Positions 9,338-19,000 of a DNA stretch of 64,000 nt are shown here, one piece after another. Source of the DNA: Pararhizobium qamdonense. GTDB taxonomy: Bacteria > Pseudomonadota > Alphaproteobacteria > Rhizobiales > Rhizobiaceae. Made by a program: the position numbers and the translations under genes. The notes beneath the pieces were generated by a model, which was not told the DNA's origin, ran no database searches, and saw nothing but the letters and a program-made list of their open reading frames with translations. The stretch is from the NCBI RefSeq assembly GCF_029277445.1, contig NZ_CP119566.1:193501-257500 (forward strand), given 5' to 3'. How positions within the stretch are numbered: the first letter of the stretch is position 1; each line of letters opens with the position of its first letter.

Positions 9338-9739
9338 GTCGGGGTGGGTCTGCTCCAGCTGGGCATTGGGGGAGCGCCGGTGCCACAAGGGCCGCAACGC
9401 ACGATTTCGTATCGTGCGATGAAGTGTAAATGCGGCGATTTAAGGGGGCGTTAAATTCAAGTGGTTGAGGACTGTCAGTTACTGCGTTGCTCAGGTGCAC
9501 TTGCGCAACGCGGCAATAATGGCCATGTAATGATCCAGCACCACTTGCGGTGCATGAAGCAATGACATCGCTTCAGCGCGGCCAATGCACATCCGCTCGC
9601 CAGATTTTTGGAACAAGCGACAAGCGCGTCCCTCACTCTCTGATCCAGCCCGTTGCGACCAGCTCAACCGCCTCACCTGCGGGAAGGCCAGTTTTGACAC
9701 GGTTCCGGCCGCTTTACCCAACATGTCAGGAGACCACCC
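9338..9739 (+). other. Intergenic region, no supported gene
   Basis: About 400 bases lie between the divergent penicillin-binding protein gene and a small plus-strand gene. A minus-strand frame at 9491-9724 has no ribosome site and a low-complexity, Arg/Ser-rich N-terminus, so I do not call it. Promoters for both flanking genes should be here, but none is clear. Confidence 0.4.
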
Positions 9740-9886
9740 ATGCCAGCCATATCAGACAAGCCCTATGAACCGATCTCGTTTGCAAAGAAGCACCGGATAT
9801 CGGTGGAAGATGCCCGGACTATCCTCGATGAGGCAGCTGGCGATAAAAAGGCTGCCGACAAGCATGCACGGCGCGTGAGCGTTTAA
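9740..9886 (+). CDS. Small hypothetical protein (48 residues, DUF3606-like pattern)
   Basis: The product starts MPAISDKPYEPISFAKKHRI and continues SVEDARTILDEAAGDKKAAD, then ends basic (KHARRVSV). CAGGAG lies about 8 bases before the ATG. The pattern of a short helix, a turn and an SVEDAR..LDEA helix resembles small rhizobial proteins of the DUF3606 kind. It has no signal peptide or membrane segment. It is the first of several small stress-type genes here, all on the plus strand up to 10949. Confidence 0.55.
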   Translation: MPAISDKPYEPISFAKKHRISVEDARTILDEAAGDKKAADKHARRVSV

Positions 9887-10000
9887 CGCCAGACGACGGG
9901 TGCGGCACATTGCAGTGCCGTGCCGCCAACGCGGCGTTCGATTGTTGGGAACCATTCCGCCGGCCGATTCGTTTGGCAGGCGGCAACAGGAGAACCCATC

Positions 10001-10324
10001 ATGGCCGAAACAACCAATACTGATCTTGAATCCTTGCGCGCTGAAGTGGCGCGCCTTTCCAAAATCGTCAGCGCCCAGAGCGCCCAGGCCTATAGCGACG
10101 TTCGCGACCGGGCGTCCAATGTCATGGACGCAGCCGCACCGCTCGCCAAAAAGGCCGCCAGTGTCGCCCGCTCGGAAGGCAATGCCATCGCGCAGACCGC
10201 CCGTGAACATCCGGCCGCTGCCGGAAGCGCCCTGACCCTAGCCATTCTGCTGGGCGGTGCGATCGGCTTTCTTCTAGGCGCCGCTTCCCGCGAGCCGGAG
10301 CCGGTACGCCGCCGTTACTGGTAA
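10001..10324 (+). CDS. ElaB/YqjD/DUF883-type membrane-anchored protein
   Basis: This 107-residue protein has a long amphipathic helix (about residues 8-65: DLESLRAEVARLSKIVSAQS and an Ala-rich stretch), the REHPAAAGS motif, one Gly-rich membrane helix at about 75-92 (LAILLGGAIGFLLGAA), and an Arg-rich tail (RRRYW). This is the plan of the ElaB/YqjD/DUF883 family. In Escherichia coli those proteins sit in the inner membrane, bind ribosomes and rise in stationary phase. An upstream in-frame ATG at 9920 has no good ribosome site, whereas CAGGAGAA precedes the 10001 ATG. A terminator follows 27 bases after the stop. Confidence 0.75.
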   Translation: MAETTNTDLESLRAEVARLSKIVSAQSAQAYSDVRDRASNVMDAAAPLAKKAASVARSEGNAIAQTAREHPAAAGSALTLAILLGGAIGFLLGAASREPEPVRRRYW

Positions 10325-10351
10325 AAACCAGAGCACAGACAGCGATGAATG

Positions 10352-10376
10352 AAGGCCTCCTTTCGGGGGCCTTTTT
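10352..10376 (+). terminator. Rho-independent terminator
   Basis: AAGGCCTCC and GGGGGCCTT pair over a TTTC loop and run into TTTTT. It ends the transcript of the YqjD-like gene. Confidence 0.8.
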
Positions 10377-10454
10377 CATGACAGGACATGGAACTTTCCG
10401 CCTGAAAACCGGTTATGCGAAGAACGATGCTGACGATCAGAACAGGGGATTTTC

Positions 10455-10592
10455 ATGGGCCAGGTCTATCATTTCAACGTAGAGCATGACGAGCTCCTGT
10501 CGGAAGCTGAGAGAGCGTTCGATCTTTCCGCTCGCCGGCAATCCATGCCTAAAATTACGCATGAGGCGCAGGAAACACCGCGCCGCCCATAG
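10455..10592 (+). CDS. Small hypothetical protein (45 residues)
   Basis: The frame starts MGQVYHFNVEHDELLSEAER and ends with an Arg/Pro tail (ETPRRP), with AGGGGA about 7 bases before the ATG. It is acidic and helical at the start, without a signal peptide or membrane segment. I do not recognise a family. Two minus-strand frames overlap it (10437-10690) but have no convincing start. Confidence 0.45.
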   Translation: MGQVYHFNVEHDELLSEAERAFDLSARRQSMPKITHEAQETPRRP

Positions 10593-10682
10593 GTGTTCAA
10601 GGCAATTGCCGGCCTCTTTACACCCGCTGCCTTTCGCAGCCAGCCCAATTGAGAACATTCGCTAAAATGCGTGAGGGTCATC

Positions 10683-10949
10683 ATGGACACTGACAGAGAG
10701 ACGAAAATCCGCCATCGCGCCTATGAACTTTGGCTTGACGAAGGCTCACCAGAGGGCAAGCAGGACGATCACTGGTCGCAGGCCGAACGGGAAATTGACA
10801 GCCTGGACATGGAAGACAGCGCTGAGGACATCAAACCGGACGTGATGCGCGAGGCAGTCCGCGAGCATGCCGACACATTTTTGGTAAAGTCCGATCTTGA
10901 GGACGCAGACCAGCGCGAGAGCGCCCCCGGCACACGCGAACAGCCATAG
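10683..10949 (+). CDS. DUF2934 family small protein
   Basis: The 88-residue product has the family signature IRHRAYELWLDEGSPEGKQD followed by DHWSQAEREI, which is the whole DUF2934 core, and then an acidic tail. The ATG at 10683 has GAGGGT 8 bases upstream; the ATG at 10671 has none. The biochemical role of DUF2934 is unknown, and in rhizobia such genes commonly lie among stress-type genes, as here. Confidence 0.75.
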   Translation: MDTDRETKIRHRAYELWLDEGSPEGKQDDHWSQAEREIDSLDMEDSAEDIKPDVMREAVREHADTFLVKSDLEDADQRESAPGTREQP

Positions 10950-11004
10950 CCGTTAAAAAATCAGCTACGCCATAACTCATGCGCCGGGATGGCGTCCGCC
11001 AGCG

Positions 11005-11157
11005 TCAGTTCGCGTTCGCGCGGGCTATACGATGTGTGGCGTTGTCCAAAGCATTGCTGGACTGAACGCCGTCCCTCTTCAAACCCCTTGCGGTATTTCC
11101 GCATCCAGACAGCGCAAGCAGGGACGCGCAGATTGCAACAACCACCAATTTCGTCAT
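11005..11157 (-). CDS. Entericidin-like small lipoprotein
   Basis: The 50-residue product is MTKLVVVAICASLLALSGCG followed by NTARGLKRDGVQSSNALD. The hydrophobic signal peptide ends in the lipobox LSGC, so the mature protein is a lipid-anchored peptide of about 32 residues. The NTARGLKRDG segment after the Cys is characteristic of entericidin A/B proteins, which are small envelope lipoproteins. GGGAG lies 7-11 bases before the ATG; longer frames starting upstream add no signal-like sequence. It is divergent from the cold-shock gene and convergent with the DUF2934 gene. Confidence 0.75.
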   Translation of the reverse strand: MTKLVVVAICASLLALSGCGNTARGLKRDGVQSSNALDNATHRIARANAN

Positions 11158-11382
11158 CGTAAGTCTCCCATTGAGCAACCATATTTGCTCATGAAGGAAA
11201 CATGACGCAGGCAATGGAAAAATCAATTCCGCTCAGCCGCAAAATCTTGTCTACCCGGACTGCTCCGGTTCATGGCGCCAAAACCGCTGGTTTTGGCGCG
11301 AGAATAAAACGGTGAAACGGCGGCGATCGCCCTTATAAAACCGAGCGAAATCAATGGCTCCGAGAAAAGCAGAATAATAAAA

Positions 11383-11411
11383 CTTGACTAGCTGACCCCG
11401 GCAACCTATCT
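11383..11411 (+). promoter_or_regulatory. Housekeeping promoter and long leader of the cold-shock gene
   Basis: CTTGAC (11383-11388), 17 bases, then CTATCT (11406-11411) matches the rhizobial sigma-70 consensus CTTGAC-N17-CTATAT at all but one position. Transcription would start near 11418 and leave a leader of about 138 bases before the ATG at 11556, the long untranslated leader typical of cold-shock genes. Confidence 0.75.
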
Positions 11412-11555
11412 GAGCTTTGGTCGATATTTGTTAGATGACTTTGGTTTTTGCGACATTGTGCGCAATCGGACGAACTTTCCTTCAGATTCGAACAAAAGCT
11501 TTTCCGTAACGTTTACGGGATGGTTCAACATAATTTGCTAGAGAAAGGGATCGTT

Positions 11556-11765
11556 ATGGCCACTGGCACAGTAAAATGGTTTAATTCCACAAAGGGCTTC
11601 GGCTTCATTCAGCCGGACGACGGCAGCCAGGACGTTTTCGTCCACATCTCGGCTGTTGAGCGCGCTGGTATGCGTGGCCTCAACGACGGCCAGAAGATCA
11701 GCTTCGAGCTCGTCAAGGACCGCAAGTCCGGCAAGATGTCTGCAGACAACCTGCAGGCGGCCTAA
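11556..11765 (+). CDS. cspA: Cold-shock domain protein (CspA family)
   Basis: This 69-residue single cold-shock domain protein binds single-stranded RNA and DNA and melts RNA structure. RNP1 is KGFGFIQP and RNP2 is VFVHIS, in the family's usual spacing after the GTVKWFN start. The long frame opening at 11448 is not used; GAGAAAGG precedes the ATG at 11556. A strong promoter, a long leader and a terminator bound it as a single-gene unit. The paralogue type within the CspA family cannot be decided from sequence alone. Confidence 0.93.
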   Translation: MATGTVKWFNSTKGFGFIQPDDGSQDVFVHISAVERAGMRGLNDGQKISFELVKDRKSGKMSADNLQAA

Positions 11766-11854
11766 TACCAAATCTGGCGCGATTATCCGCGCCGGAGAAA
11801 TGCGCTTCCGCGGTTGACCACGGATGTACTGGCAGGAGTGTCGAAGCGTGTTGT

Positions 11855-11888
11855 GAAAGGTCGGGTTTTCCCGGCCTTTTTGTTTTTT
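11855..11888 (+). terminator. Rho-independent terminator after the cold-shock gene
   Basis: AAAGGTCGGG pairs with CCCGGCCTTT (one G-T wobble) and is followed by TTTTGTTTTTT. It lies about 90 bases after the cspA stop. A second, T-poor hairpin (GGCGCG/CGCGCC) lies between. Confidence 0.75.
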
Positions 11889-11999
11889 CAGGGATCATGC
11901 TTTTCAAGCTTCCGCTCCCGGCCTTCCGATTTTTCCGGCTGTACCTTCAAATCGCCTCATCCGCGTTGACACTCACTGCGAACAACAGGAGCAGTGTAC

Positions 12000-12488
12000 A
12001 TGAAGGCCTTTCTCATTTCTCTTTCGGCAGCTGCGGTTCTGGCAACTTCCCTTGTTTCTGCAGGCGCCCAGGACCAAACGGCCTATGTGGACGACCGCTC
12101 GGATGGCCCGGCGCTTATCCGCTCGCTCTACAACGCCATCAATCGCCATGAATATGCGCGCGCCTACAGCTATTTCGCCCAGCCCGCCGATAGCTACGAA
12201 GCGTTTGTAGAGGGCTATGCAAAGACCGTGGATGTTCAAGTACTGATCGGTCCGGCGACACAGGAGGGAGCGGCCGGCAGTATCTATGCGCCGGTACCGG
12301 TTGCGATCAAATCGACGGAAAAAGGCGGTAAGGAAAAGATTTTTGCAGGCTGCTACGTCACCCGTATTGTCAATCCCGGCATTCAGGAGCCGCCCTTCTC
12401 GCCGCTGCATATTGAAAGTGCGGAGCTTGAGAAGGTCGAAGGGCCGTTCGAAAAGGCTTTGCCGAAAGTCTGCCATTCGCCCTCATAG
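12000..12488 (+). CDS. Secreted hypothetical protein
   Basis: The 162-residue product has a signal peptide ending near residue 23 (MKAFLISLSAAAVLATSLVS, then AGAQ). The mature part begins with a helix around ALIRSLYNAINRHEYARAYS and has two Cys (in AGCYV and KVCHS) that could form a disulphide in the periplasm. The order of a short helical start followed by strands recalls NTF2-like folds, but I cannot name a family. CAGGAG ends 6 bases before the ATG. It is convergent with the next gene, 14 bases apart. Confidence 0.7.
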   Translation: MKAFLISLSAAAVLATSLVSAGAQDQTAYVDDRSDGPALIRSLYNAINRHEYARAYSYFAQPADSYEAFVEGYAKTVDVQVLIGPATQEGAAGSIYAPVPVAIKSTEKGGKEKIFAGCYVTRIVNPGIQEPPFSPLHIESAELEKVEGPFEKALPKVCHSPS

Positions 12489-12501
12489 AACGGGCGTCGG
12501 T

Positions 12502-13464
12502 TTAGGTGCCGTTTTCCTTACCCGCCTCGGCCTTGCGGCCGGCGACGAATTGACCGCGCTCGAAAATCACGACGACGGTGAGTGCGATCAGGAACGGGAT
12601 GATCAGGTAGAAGAGACGGAAAATGGCAAGCCCCGCCAGGACGCCGGCCGGATCCATTTCCGGAAGGGCTGCGATAAACACCAGCTCCAGAACGCCCAGC
12701 CCGCCCGGCGCATGCGAGAGAAGCGCTGCCGAAAACGAGGCGAGAAACACGCCGAGGATGACCATATAACCGGGATTTCCGGCCTCCGGCAGGGCGAAAT
12801 AGATGATGGCGGCAGCGGCAATCAGCTCGACCGGTGCAATCACCAGCTGGCGCAGCGCCAGCGAGGGTTTGGGATATTCCAGCCGGAACCAGCGGGTGTG
12901 CAACGGCCGGAACCCGACCAGACTGCCGATCACATACAGCGCGATCAGCGCCAGAATGATCAATCCAGTCGAGATCGATGCCCCGATCGGCAGGAACGTT
13001 GCGAAACGGGCGGTGATTTCCGGTTCGATCAAAAGGACGATGGCCGCCAGCATCAGCGTACCGAGCGCGAACGTGAACGAGCAGAACGCAACCAGAATTC
13101 CGGTCTCGCCCGCCGTCAGGCCCTTCGAGCCATAGGCGCGGTAGCGCACGACAGCACCGGAAAAGACCGAGGCCCCCACCGTATGCGACAGCGCATAGGC
13201 GGTGAAGGAGCATACGGTAATGAACCAGAGCGAGATCCTGTGGCCGAGATGCTCGAGCGCCAGATGATCATAGGCCGCAAGCGCCGCGTAGGCGGCAAGC
13301 GTGGCGGCGGCGGCCAAGAACCAGCTCTTCAGCGATACGGCTTTCAGGCTATCCATGAAATCGGCGGCCGAAAGGCCATGGAGCTCATGATAGAGGCCAT
13401 AAAGCGAAAACACGATCGCGGCGAGCCCAATCACCGGCCAGGCAAGTTTGCGTACCGTTTTCAT
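12502..13464 (-). CDS. UPF0104/YbhN family integral membrane protein
   Basis: This 320-residue protein has about eight hydrophobic segments and the family landmarks: the SFTAYALSHTVGASVFSGA segment, YRAYG, and the C-terminal SHAPGGLGVLE followed by FRLFYLIIPF. These match the flippase-like membrane domain of the lysylphosphatidylglycerol synthase superfamily, without its C-terminal synthase domain. The substrate is unknown. The open frame begins at a TTG (13497); I chose the ATG at 13464, which precedes the first hydrophobic segment closely. Confidence 0.8.
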   Translation of the reverse strand: MKTVRKLAWPVIGLAAIVFSLYGLYHELHGLSAADFMDSLKAVSLKSWFLAAAATLAAYAALAAYDHLALEHLGHRISLWFITVCSFTAYALSHTVGASVFSGAVVRYRAYGSKGLTAGETGILVAFCSFTFALGTLMLAAIVLLIEPEITARFATFLPIGASISTGLIILALIALYVIGSLVGFRPLHTRWFRLEYPKPSLALRQLVIAPVELIAAAAIIYFALPEAGNPGYMVILGVFLASFSAALLSHAPGGLGVLELVFIAALPEMDPAGVLAGLAIFRLFYLIIPFLIALTVVVIFERGQFVAGRKAEAGKENGT

Positions 13465-13569
13465 GAGGCAAGTATTCTTGAAATCTGTAGCTGGCAAAAT
13501 GTCATCTGAACGAAAAGACCACCCCCGACCGGCCGGGTCAAGGGTGCTAACCGTTAACAGCCGCGCTGC

Positions 13570-14958
13570 TTAAGCCGCAAGCGCGTGGAGAATCCGGATC
13601 CAGGAGCGGATGCCCTTGTGATAGGATTGCAGCTCGTACTTCTCGTTTGGTGAATGAATCCGGTCATCCGACAGGCCAAAGCCCACCAGAAGCGATTCCA
13701 TGCCGAGCATTTTCTGGAAATCGCCGACGATGGGGATCGAGCCGCCCATGCCGATCAACACGGCGGGTTTCGGCCATTCGTCCGAGAGCGCCGATTTTGC
13801 CGTGTTCAGCAGGGCCGAATCATAGGGAAGCTGGATTGCCGGCGAGCCACCATGCTTGTGGAATTCGACCGAGCAATCGGCGGGGATTTTCGAGGTGACA
13901 TAGACGCGGAACGCATCCCGGACCTTTTCAGGGTTCTGCGCGCCAACAAGGCGGAAGGAAACCTTGGCGGATGCCTGCGCGGCAATCACGGTCTTGAAGC
14001 CTTCGCCGGTATAGCCGCCCCAGATGCCGTTCACCTCAGCGGTCGGCCGCGCCCATGTCAGTTCCATCACCGAACGGCCCTTTTCGCCCGACGGGATCGA
14101 CAGGCCGATTTCGCCGAGGAATTTCTCCGTGGTCATCCCCAGCGTTTCCCAGGCGGCCTTGATCTGCGTCGGGGTCTCCTCGACGCCGTCGTAGAAACCC
14201 TCCAGCGTGACGCGGCCGGTCTCGTCATGCAGGCCGGCCAGGATCTGTGACAGGACATGGATGGGATTGGCAGCGGCACCTCCGAAATAGCCGGAATGCA
14301 GATCGCGGTCGGCGGCGGTGATGACGATTTCTTCGCCGACGAGGCCCCGCAGGCCAGCGGAGATCGCAGGCGTATCGCGGTCCCACATATTGGTGTCGCA
14401 GACCAGGGCATAGTCAGCCTTCAGCTCGGCAGCGTTCGCTTCCAGGAACGGCTTGAGCGACGGCGATCCCGATTCTTCCTCGCCTTCGAACAGGATGGTG
14501 ACTTCGCAGGGCAGCGCGCCGTTGACCTCCTTGAAGGCGCGGCAGGCCTCGACGAAGGTCAGAAGCTGGCCCTTGTCGTCAGCCGTTCCCCGCCCGGTGA
14601 TGACCTTGCGGCCACCGTCCAGCTCCTTGATCGAGGGCTCGAACGGCGCCGTGTCCCACAGATTGAGCGGATCGACCGGCTGAACGTCGTAATGACCATA
14701 GAAGAGCACATGCGGCGCGCCGGGTTTGCCGGCTGCGTGATGCGCCACGACCATCGGATGGCCGGGCGTGTCACGTACGGAGGCTTCAAACCCCAGTGTC
14801 GTCAACTCGCTCACCAGCCATTCCGCTGCCTTGCGGCATTCCGCCTTGAAGGCCGGATCGGTGGAGATCGACTGGATGCGCACCAGATCGAAAAGCCGCT
14901 CAAGGCTCTGTGGAAGATTATCGTCTGCCCGGGTGAGAATGCTGGCCGTGTCTGTCAT
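13570..14958 (-). CDS. M20 family metallodipeptidase
   Basis: This 462-residue cytoplasmic zinc peptidase is of the ArgE/DapE/carnosinase type. Zinc ligands appear in order: VLFYGHYDVQP (His and Asp), GRGTADDKG (bridging Asp), LFEGEEESGS (catalytic Glu and ligand), and VCDTNMWD. A dimerisation domain with DRDLHSGYFGG near residue 225 follows, and the last ligand falls near HSPNEKY. It probably cleaves dipeptides or short acylated amino acids. A longer frame to 15069 is open, but the ATG at 14958 has an AAGGA ribosome site. It lies 201 bases after the marR gene on the same strand. Confidence 0.88.
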   Translation of the reverse strand: MTDTASILTRADDNLPQSLERLFDLVRIQSISTDPAFKAECRKAAEWLVSELTTLGFEASVRDTPGHPMVVAHHAAGKPGAPHVLFYGHYDVQPVDPLNLWDTAPFEPSIKELDGGRKVITGRGTADDKGQLLTFVEACRAFKEVNGALPCEVTILFEGEEESGSPSLKPFLEANAAELKADYALVCDTNMWDRDTPAISAGLRGLVGEEIVITAADRDLHSGYFGGAAANPIHVLSQILAGLHDETGRVTLEGFYDGVEETPTQIKAAWETLGMTTEKFLGEIGLSIPSGEKGRSVMELTWARPTAEVNGIWGGYTGEGFKTVIAAQASAKVSFRLVGAQNPEKVRDAFRVYVTSKIPADCSVEFHKHGGSPAIQLPYDSALLNTAKSALSDEWPKPAVLIGMGGSIPIVGDFQKMLGMESLLVGFGLSDDRIHSPNEKYELQSYHKGIRSWIRILHALAA

Positions 14959-15159
14959 GTCCGAATCCTTCGTTGTCGGGCCGGAACCTACTGCATAATT
15001 CCTCGAACCGGAATCGAATTCAGCAATGATGAAGGAGGTCAAAGTGCTGCAGCGGCCCTTGCGCCTCACGCATCACGCGCAGCGCAGCAGACAAAGATGA
15101 GTGCCGCTTCAGCACACTGTTTCGATGGATGAATGATCAGTGTCCCAAAAGCTGGAGGG

Positions 15160-15591
15160 TCAGTTCTGCGCGCCCTTGGCGATCGCCATGCGCATATATT
15201 CCAGCATCAGTTCCCGTTCAAACGTCCGAAAGCCCGACAACAGGGATTGATCGGCGGCAAGCGCGGCCTCTTTTGCCTCTTCCTCCATTTCCCTGGCCTT
15301 GACGGTCAGGAAAATCTGCTGGGCACGTTTGTCGGTCGGGTGTTTCTTGCGCAGGACCAGTCCGTCCCGCTCCATCCGGGCGAGCGTATTGGCCATCGTC
15401 GCCTGCTCGATGTCGAGACGGTCGAGCAATTGTTTCTGGGTCAGGCCCTCTTCGCTCCACAGTTCCAACAGAACCGGAAATTGGCCGGGGGCAAAGCCGA
15501 GTTTCTGGCCTCTCTCCTGCAGGGCACGGGAGAAACTTTTCGCCAAAAGGCTGGACAGGTATGTTGCTGAATCCATACGGTCGAAGGCCAT
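15160..15591 (-). CDS. MarR family transcriptional regulator
   Basis: This 143-residue winged-helix regulator has an N-terminal dimerisation helix, the recognition region LTQKQLLDRLDIEQATMANT (residues 50-69) and the wing RMERDGLVLRKKHPTDKRAQ with the characteristic DxR. C-terminal helices complete the dimer interface. MarR proteins usually respond to phenolic or oxidative ligands; none can be inferred here. Start at 15591 (GAGAGG about 12 bases upstream) or 15576. Upstream, in the spacer before polA, lies a probable small RNA read from the same strand. Confidence 0.88.
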   Translation of the reverse strand: MAFDRMDSATYLSSLLAKSFSRALQERGQKLGFAPGQFPVLLELWSEEGLTQKQLLDRLDIEQATMANTLARMERDGLVLRKKHPTDKRAQQIFLTVKAREMEEEAKEAALAADQSLLSGFRTFERELMLEYMRMAIAKGAQN

Positions 15592-15678
15592 GTCTATGGG
15601 TACCTCTCCCCAAGCTGGAACACAAGTTACATTGCGGGCGATGGACCGGCACGCAGGAACGTTTCACGCTGATTTGAT

Positions 15679-15838
15679 CACAAACAAAAACCGCCATGGC
15701 GGAGGCGGGGCCACGGCGGTCTTTGTTGTAAATTGGACAAAGGCCCGGAGAGGGGGGATAGGCCTTTGTCCTTACATCTGGCTTCGGCGGGGGACAGGCC
15801 TTTGACCAGATGACGGCGTGTTCAGGTGCCGTTGACTA
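15679..15838 (-). ncRNA. Candidate trans-acting small RNA (alpha-r7/Smr7C-like)
   Basis: Read on the minus strand, the spacer between marR and polA folds into consecutive hairpins: ACGGC/GCCGT (15832-15813), CATCTGG/CCAGATG (15812-15775), a perfect 11-bp stem GGACAAAGGCC (15771-15735), and a terminator with a 10-bp stem ACCGCCGTGG/CCATGGCGGT and a TTTTTGTTTG tail (15720-15679). The loops of the second and third hairpins both carry C-rich stretches after a shared AAAGGCCT motif, as in antisense loops that pair with ribosome sites. A CTTGAA -35 box lies at 15869-15864, but the -10 is weak. From memory the rhizobial alpha-r7 RNA lies in the polA neighbourhood. The 5' end is approximate. Confidence 0.65.
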
Positions 15839-16006
15839 TCATTTGTGGTGCCAAATGTGGCTTTTCAAGGGAGCACCCAGCCCTCTGCGCATTACAAATT
15901 GGTAACGTTCCTGTGAGGGCCCTCCGTTTTTGGCTGCAGACAAAAATAGCGGCTTGCCGGAATGAAATATGGACGGCCATCGCGGCCCGCGCTATCCCTT
16001 GTCGCC

Positions 16007-19000
16007 ATGAAAAAAGGTGATCATCTCTTCCTCATCGACGGCTCCGGTTTCATTTTCCGGGCGTTCCACGCCATCCCGCCGCTGAACCGCAAATCCGATG
16101 GTTTGCCGGTCAACGCAGTCTCGGGCTTCTGCAACATGCTGTGGAAGCTTTTGACCGATGCGCGCGATACATCCGTCGGGGTGACACCAACCCATTTCGC
16201 CGTCATCTTCGACTATTCCTCGAAGACCTTCCGCAACGAGCTCTACGATCAGTACAAGGCGAACCGCACCGCACCGCCGGAGGACCTGATCCCGCAATTC
16301 GGGCTGATCCGCCATGCGACGCGCGCCTTCAACCTGCCCTGCATCGAAAAGGAAGGCTACGAGGCCGACGACCTGATCGCTACCTATGCGCGGATGGCGG
16401 AAGCAACCGGCGCCGACGTCACCATCGTATCGTCCGACAAGGATCTGATGCAGCTGGTGACGGCCAATGTGTCGATGTATGACAGCATGAAGGACAAGCA
16501 GATCTCGATCCCGGAAGTGATCGAGAAATGGGGTGTTCCGCCGGAAAAGATGATCGACCTGCAGGCGATGACCGGGGACAGCACCGACAACGTGCCCGGC
16601 ATTCCCGGCATCGGCCCGAAGACGGCAGCGCAGCTGCTCGAGGAATTCGGCGACCTGGAAACATTGCTTGCCCGCGCCGGTGAAATCAAGCAGCAGAAGC
16701 GCCGCGAAAACATCATCGCCAACACTGAGCTGGCCCGCCTCTCGCGGCAACTGGTGACGCTGAAGACCGACACACCGATCGACGTGCCGCTTGAGGATTT
16801 CGAGCTGCATGCGCAGGACGGACCCAAGCTCGTCGCTTTCCTGAAGACCATGGAATTCACCACGCTGACCCGCCGCGTTGCGGCGGCAACCGAGACGGAT
16901 GCGGATGCCGTCGAGCCGGCCAAAGTCCCGGTCGAATGGGGCGCGCAGGCGCATGGACCTGATCTCGACAAGGGCGATCTTGCCTCCCCGTCTTCGCCGT
17001 CCGCCCTGTCCACGTCGAAATCACCGGCAGCTGGAAGTGCTGCGGATGCGGCAGCGTCCCTGGCCAGCGTGACGGACAGCGGCCCGCTGGCTGCGACACC
17101 GCAGGCTTTGGCGCAGACACGCGCAGAACTTTTTGCAACAGCCAAGATCGACCGCAGCGCCTATGTGGCGATCCGCGATCTCGCAACGCTCGATGCCTGG
17201 ATCGCCAGCGCACGCGAAACCGGCATCGTGGCCTTCGATACCGAAACCACCTCGCTCGATGCGATGCAGGCGGAACTTGTCGGCTTTTCGCTCGCCATCG
17301 CCGACAACAGCAAAAACCCCTCGGGCACCGATATCCGCGCCGCCTATGTGCCGCTCATCCACAAGACCGGCGGCAACGATCTCTTCAGCGATGGCGTCAA
17401 GCTGGCACCAGACCAGATTCCGGCCGCGGCCGCGCTGGAGCGTCTGAAGGATCTTCTGGAAGACCCGTCGGTTCTCAAGATCGCGCAGAATCTGAAATAT
17501 GACTACCTGGTGATGAAGCGCCATGGCGTCAGCATCGTCAGTTTCGACGATACGATGCTGATGTCCTATGTGGCCGATGCCGGCGCTGGCACGCATGGCA
17601 TGGATTCGCTATCCGAGAAATGGCTTGGCCATCAGCCCATTCCCTACAAGGATGTGGCCGGCACCGGCAAATCTTCCGTCAGCTTCGATTATGTCGATAT
17701 CGACAAGGCGACCGCTTATGCAGCCGAGGATGCCGATGTGACGCTGAGGCTTTGGCAGGTTTTGAAACCGCGCCTGGCCGCCAAGAACCTCAATGCCGTC
17801 TATGAACGGCTGGAGCGTCCGCTGGTGCCGGTGCTTGCCCGCATGGAAGAACGCGGCATCACCATCGACCGTCAGATCCTGTCGCGGCTGTCGGGCGAAC
17901 TGGCGCAGGGCGCTGCTGGCCTCGAGCATGAAATCTACGGGCTTGTCGGCGAAAGCTTCAATATCGGCTCGCCGAAACAGCTTGGCGATATCCTGTTTGG
18001 CCGTCTCGGCCTGCCGGGCGGCGCCAAGACAAAGACGGGACAATGGTCGACCTCCGCGCAGGTGCTTGAAGAGCTTGCGCTGGAAGGCCATGAACTGCCG
18101 CGCAAGATCGTCGACTGGCGCCAGCTGACCAAGCTCAAATCCACCTATACCGACGCCCTTCCAGGCTTTGTGCACCCGGAAACGAAACGCGTTCACACAT
18201 CCTATGCGCTGGCGGCCACAACGACGGGACGCCTCTCCTCCTCCGAGCCGAACCTGCAGAATATCCCGGTGCGCACCGCCGAAGGGCGCAAGATCCGCAC
18301 CGCCTTCATCTCGACGCCGGGACACAAGCTGGTCTCGGCCGACTATAGCCAGATCGAGCTACGCGTGCTTGCCCATGTCGCCGAAATCCCGCAGCTGAAG
18401 CAGGCCTTTTCCGACGGTATCGACATTCATGCGATGACGGCATCGGAAATGTTCGGCGTCCCGGTCGAAGGCATGCCAAGCGAAATCCGCCGCCGCGCCA
18501 AGGCGATCAATTTCGGCATCATCTACGGCATTTCCGCTTTCGGCCTTGCCAACCAGCTGTCGATCGAACGCTCGGAAGCCGGCGAATATATCAAGAAATA
18601 TTTCGAGCGCTTCCCCGGCATTCGCGACTATATGGAAAGCACCAAGGCATTTGCCCGCGAAAACGGCTATGTCGAAACCATCTTCGGCCGCCGCGCACAT
18701 TATCCGGACATCCGCTCGTCTAACCCCTCGCACCGCGCCTTCAACGAACGCGCCGCGATCAACGCGCCGATCCAGGGCTCCGCCGCCGATATCATCCGGC
18801 GCGCGATGGTGAAGATGGAGCCGGCACTGGAACAAGCCGGCCTTTCGCAGCGCGCCCGCATGCTGCTGCAGGTGCATGACGAATTGATCTTCGAAGTCGA
18901 GGATGCCGATGTCGAGCGGACCATCCCGCTGGTCGTTTCAGTCATGGAAAATGCGGCAATGCCGGCGCTCGACATGAGGGTTCCATTGAAGGTCGATGCG

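Noticed and set aside
9491..9724. Minus-strand frame of 77 codons
   Set aside because: No ribosome site, atypical composition, and no conserved pattern that I can see.
12286..13509. Plus-strand frame of 407 codons opposite the UPF0104 gene
   Set aside because: Its composition (Arg/Asp/Gln-rich) is that of an antisense reading of a membrane protein; the minus-strand frame has real membrane segments and family motifs.
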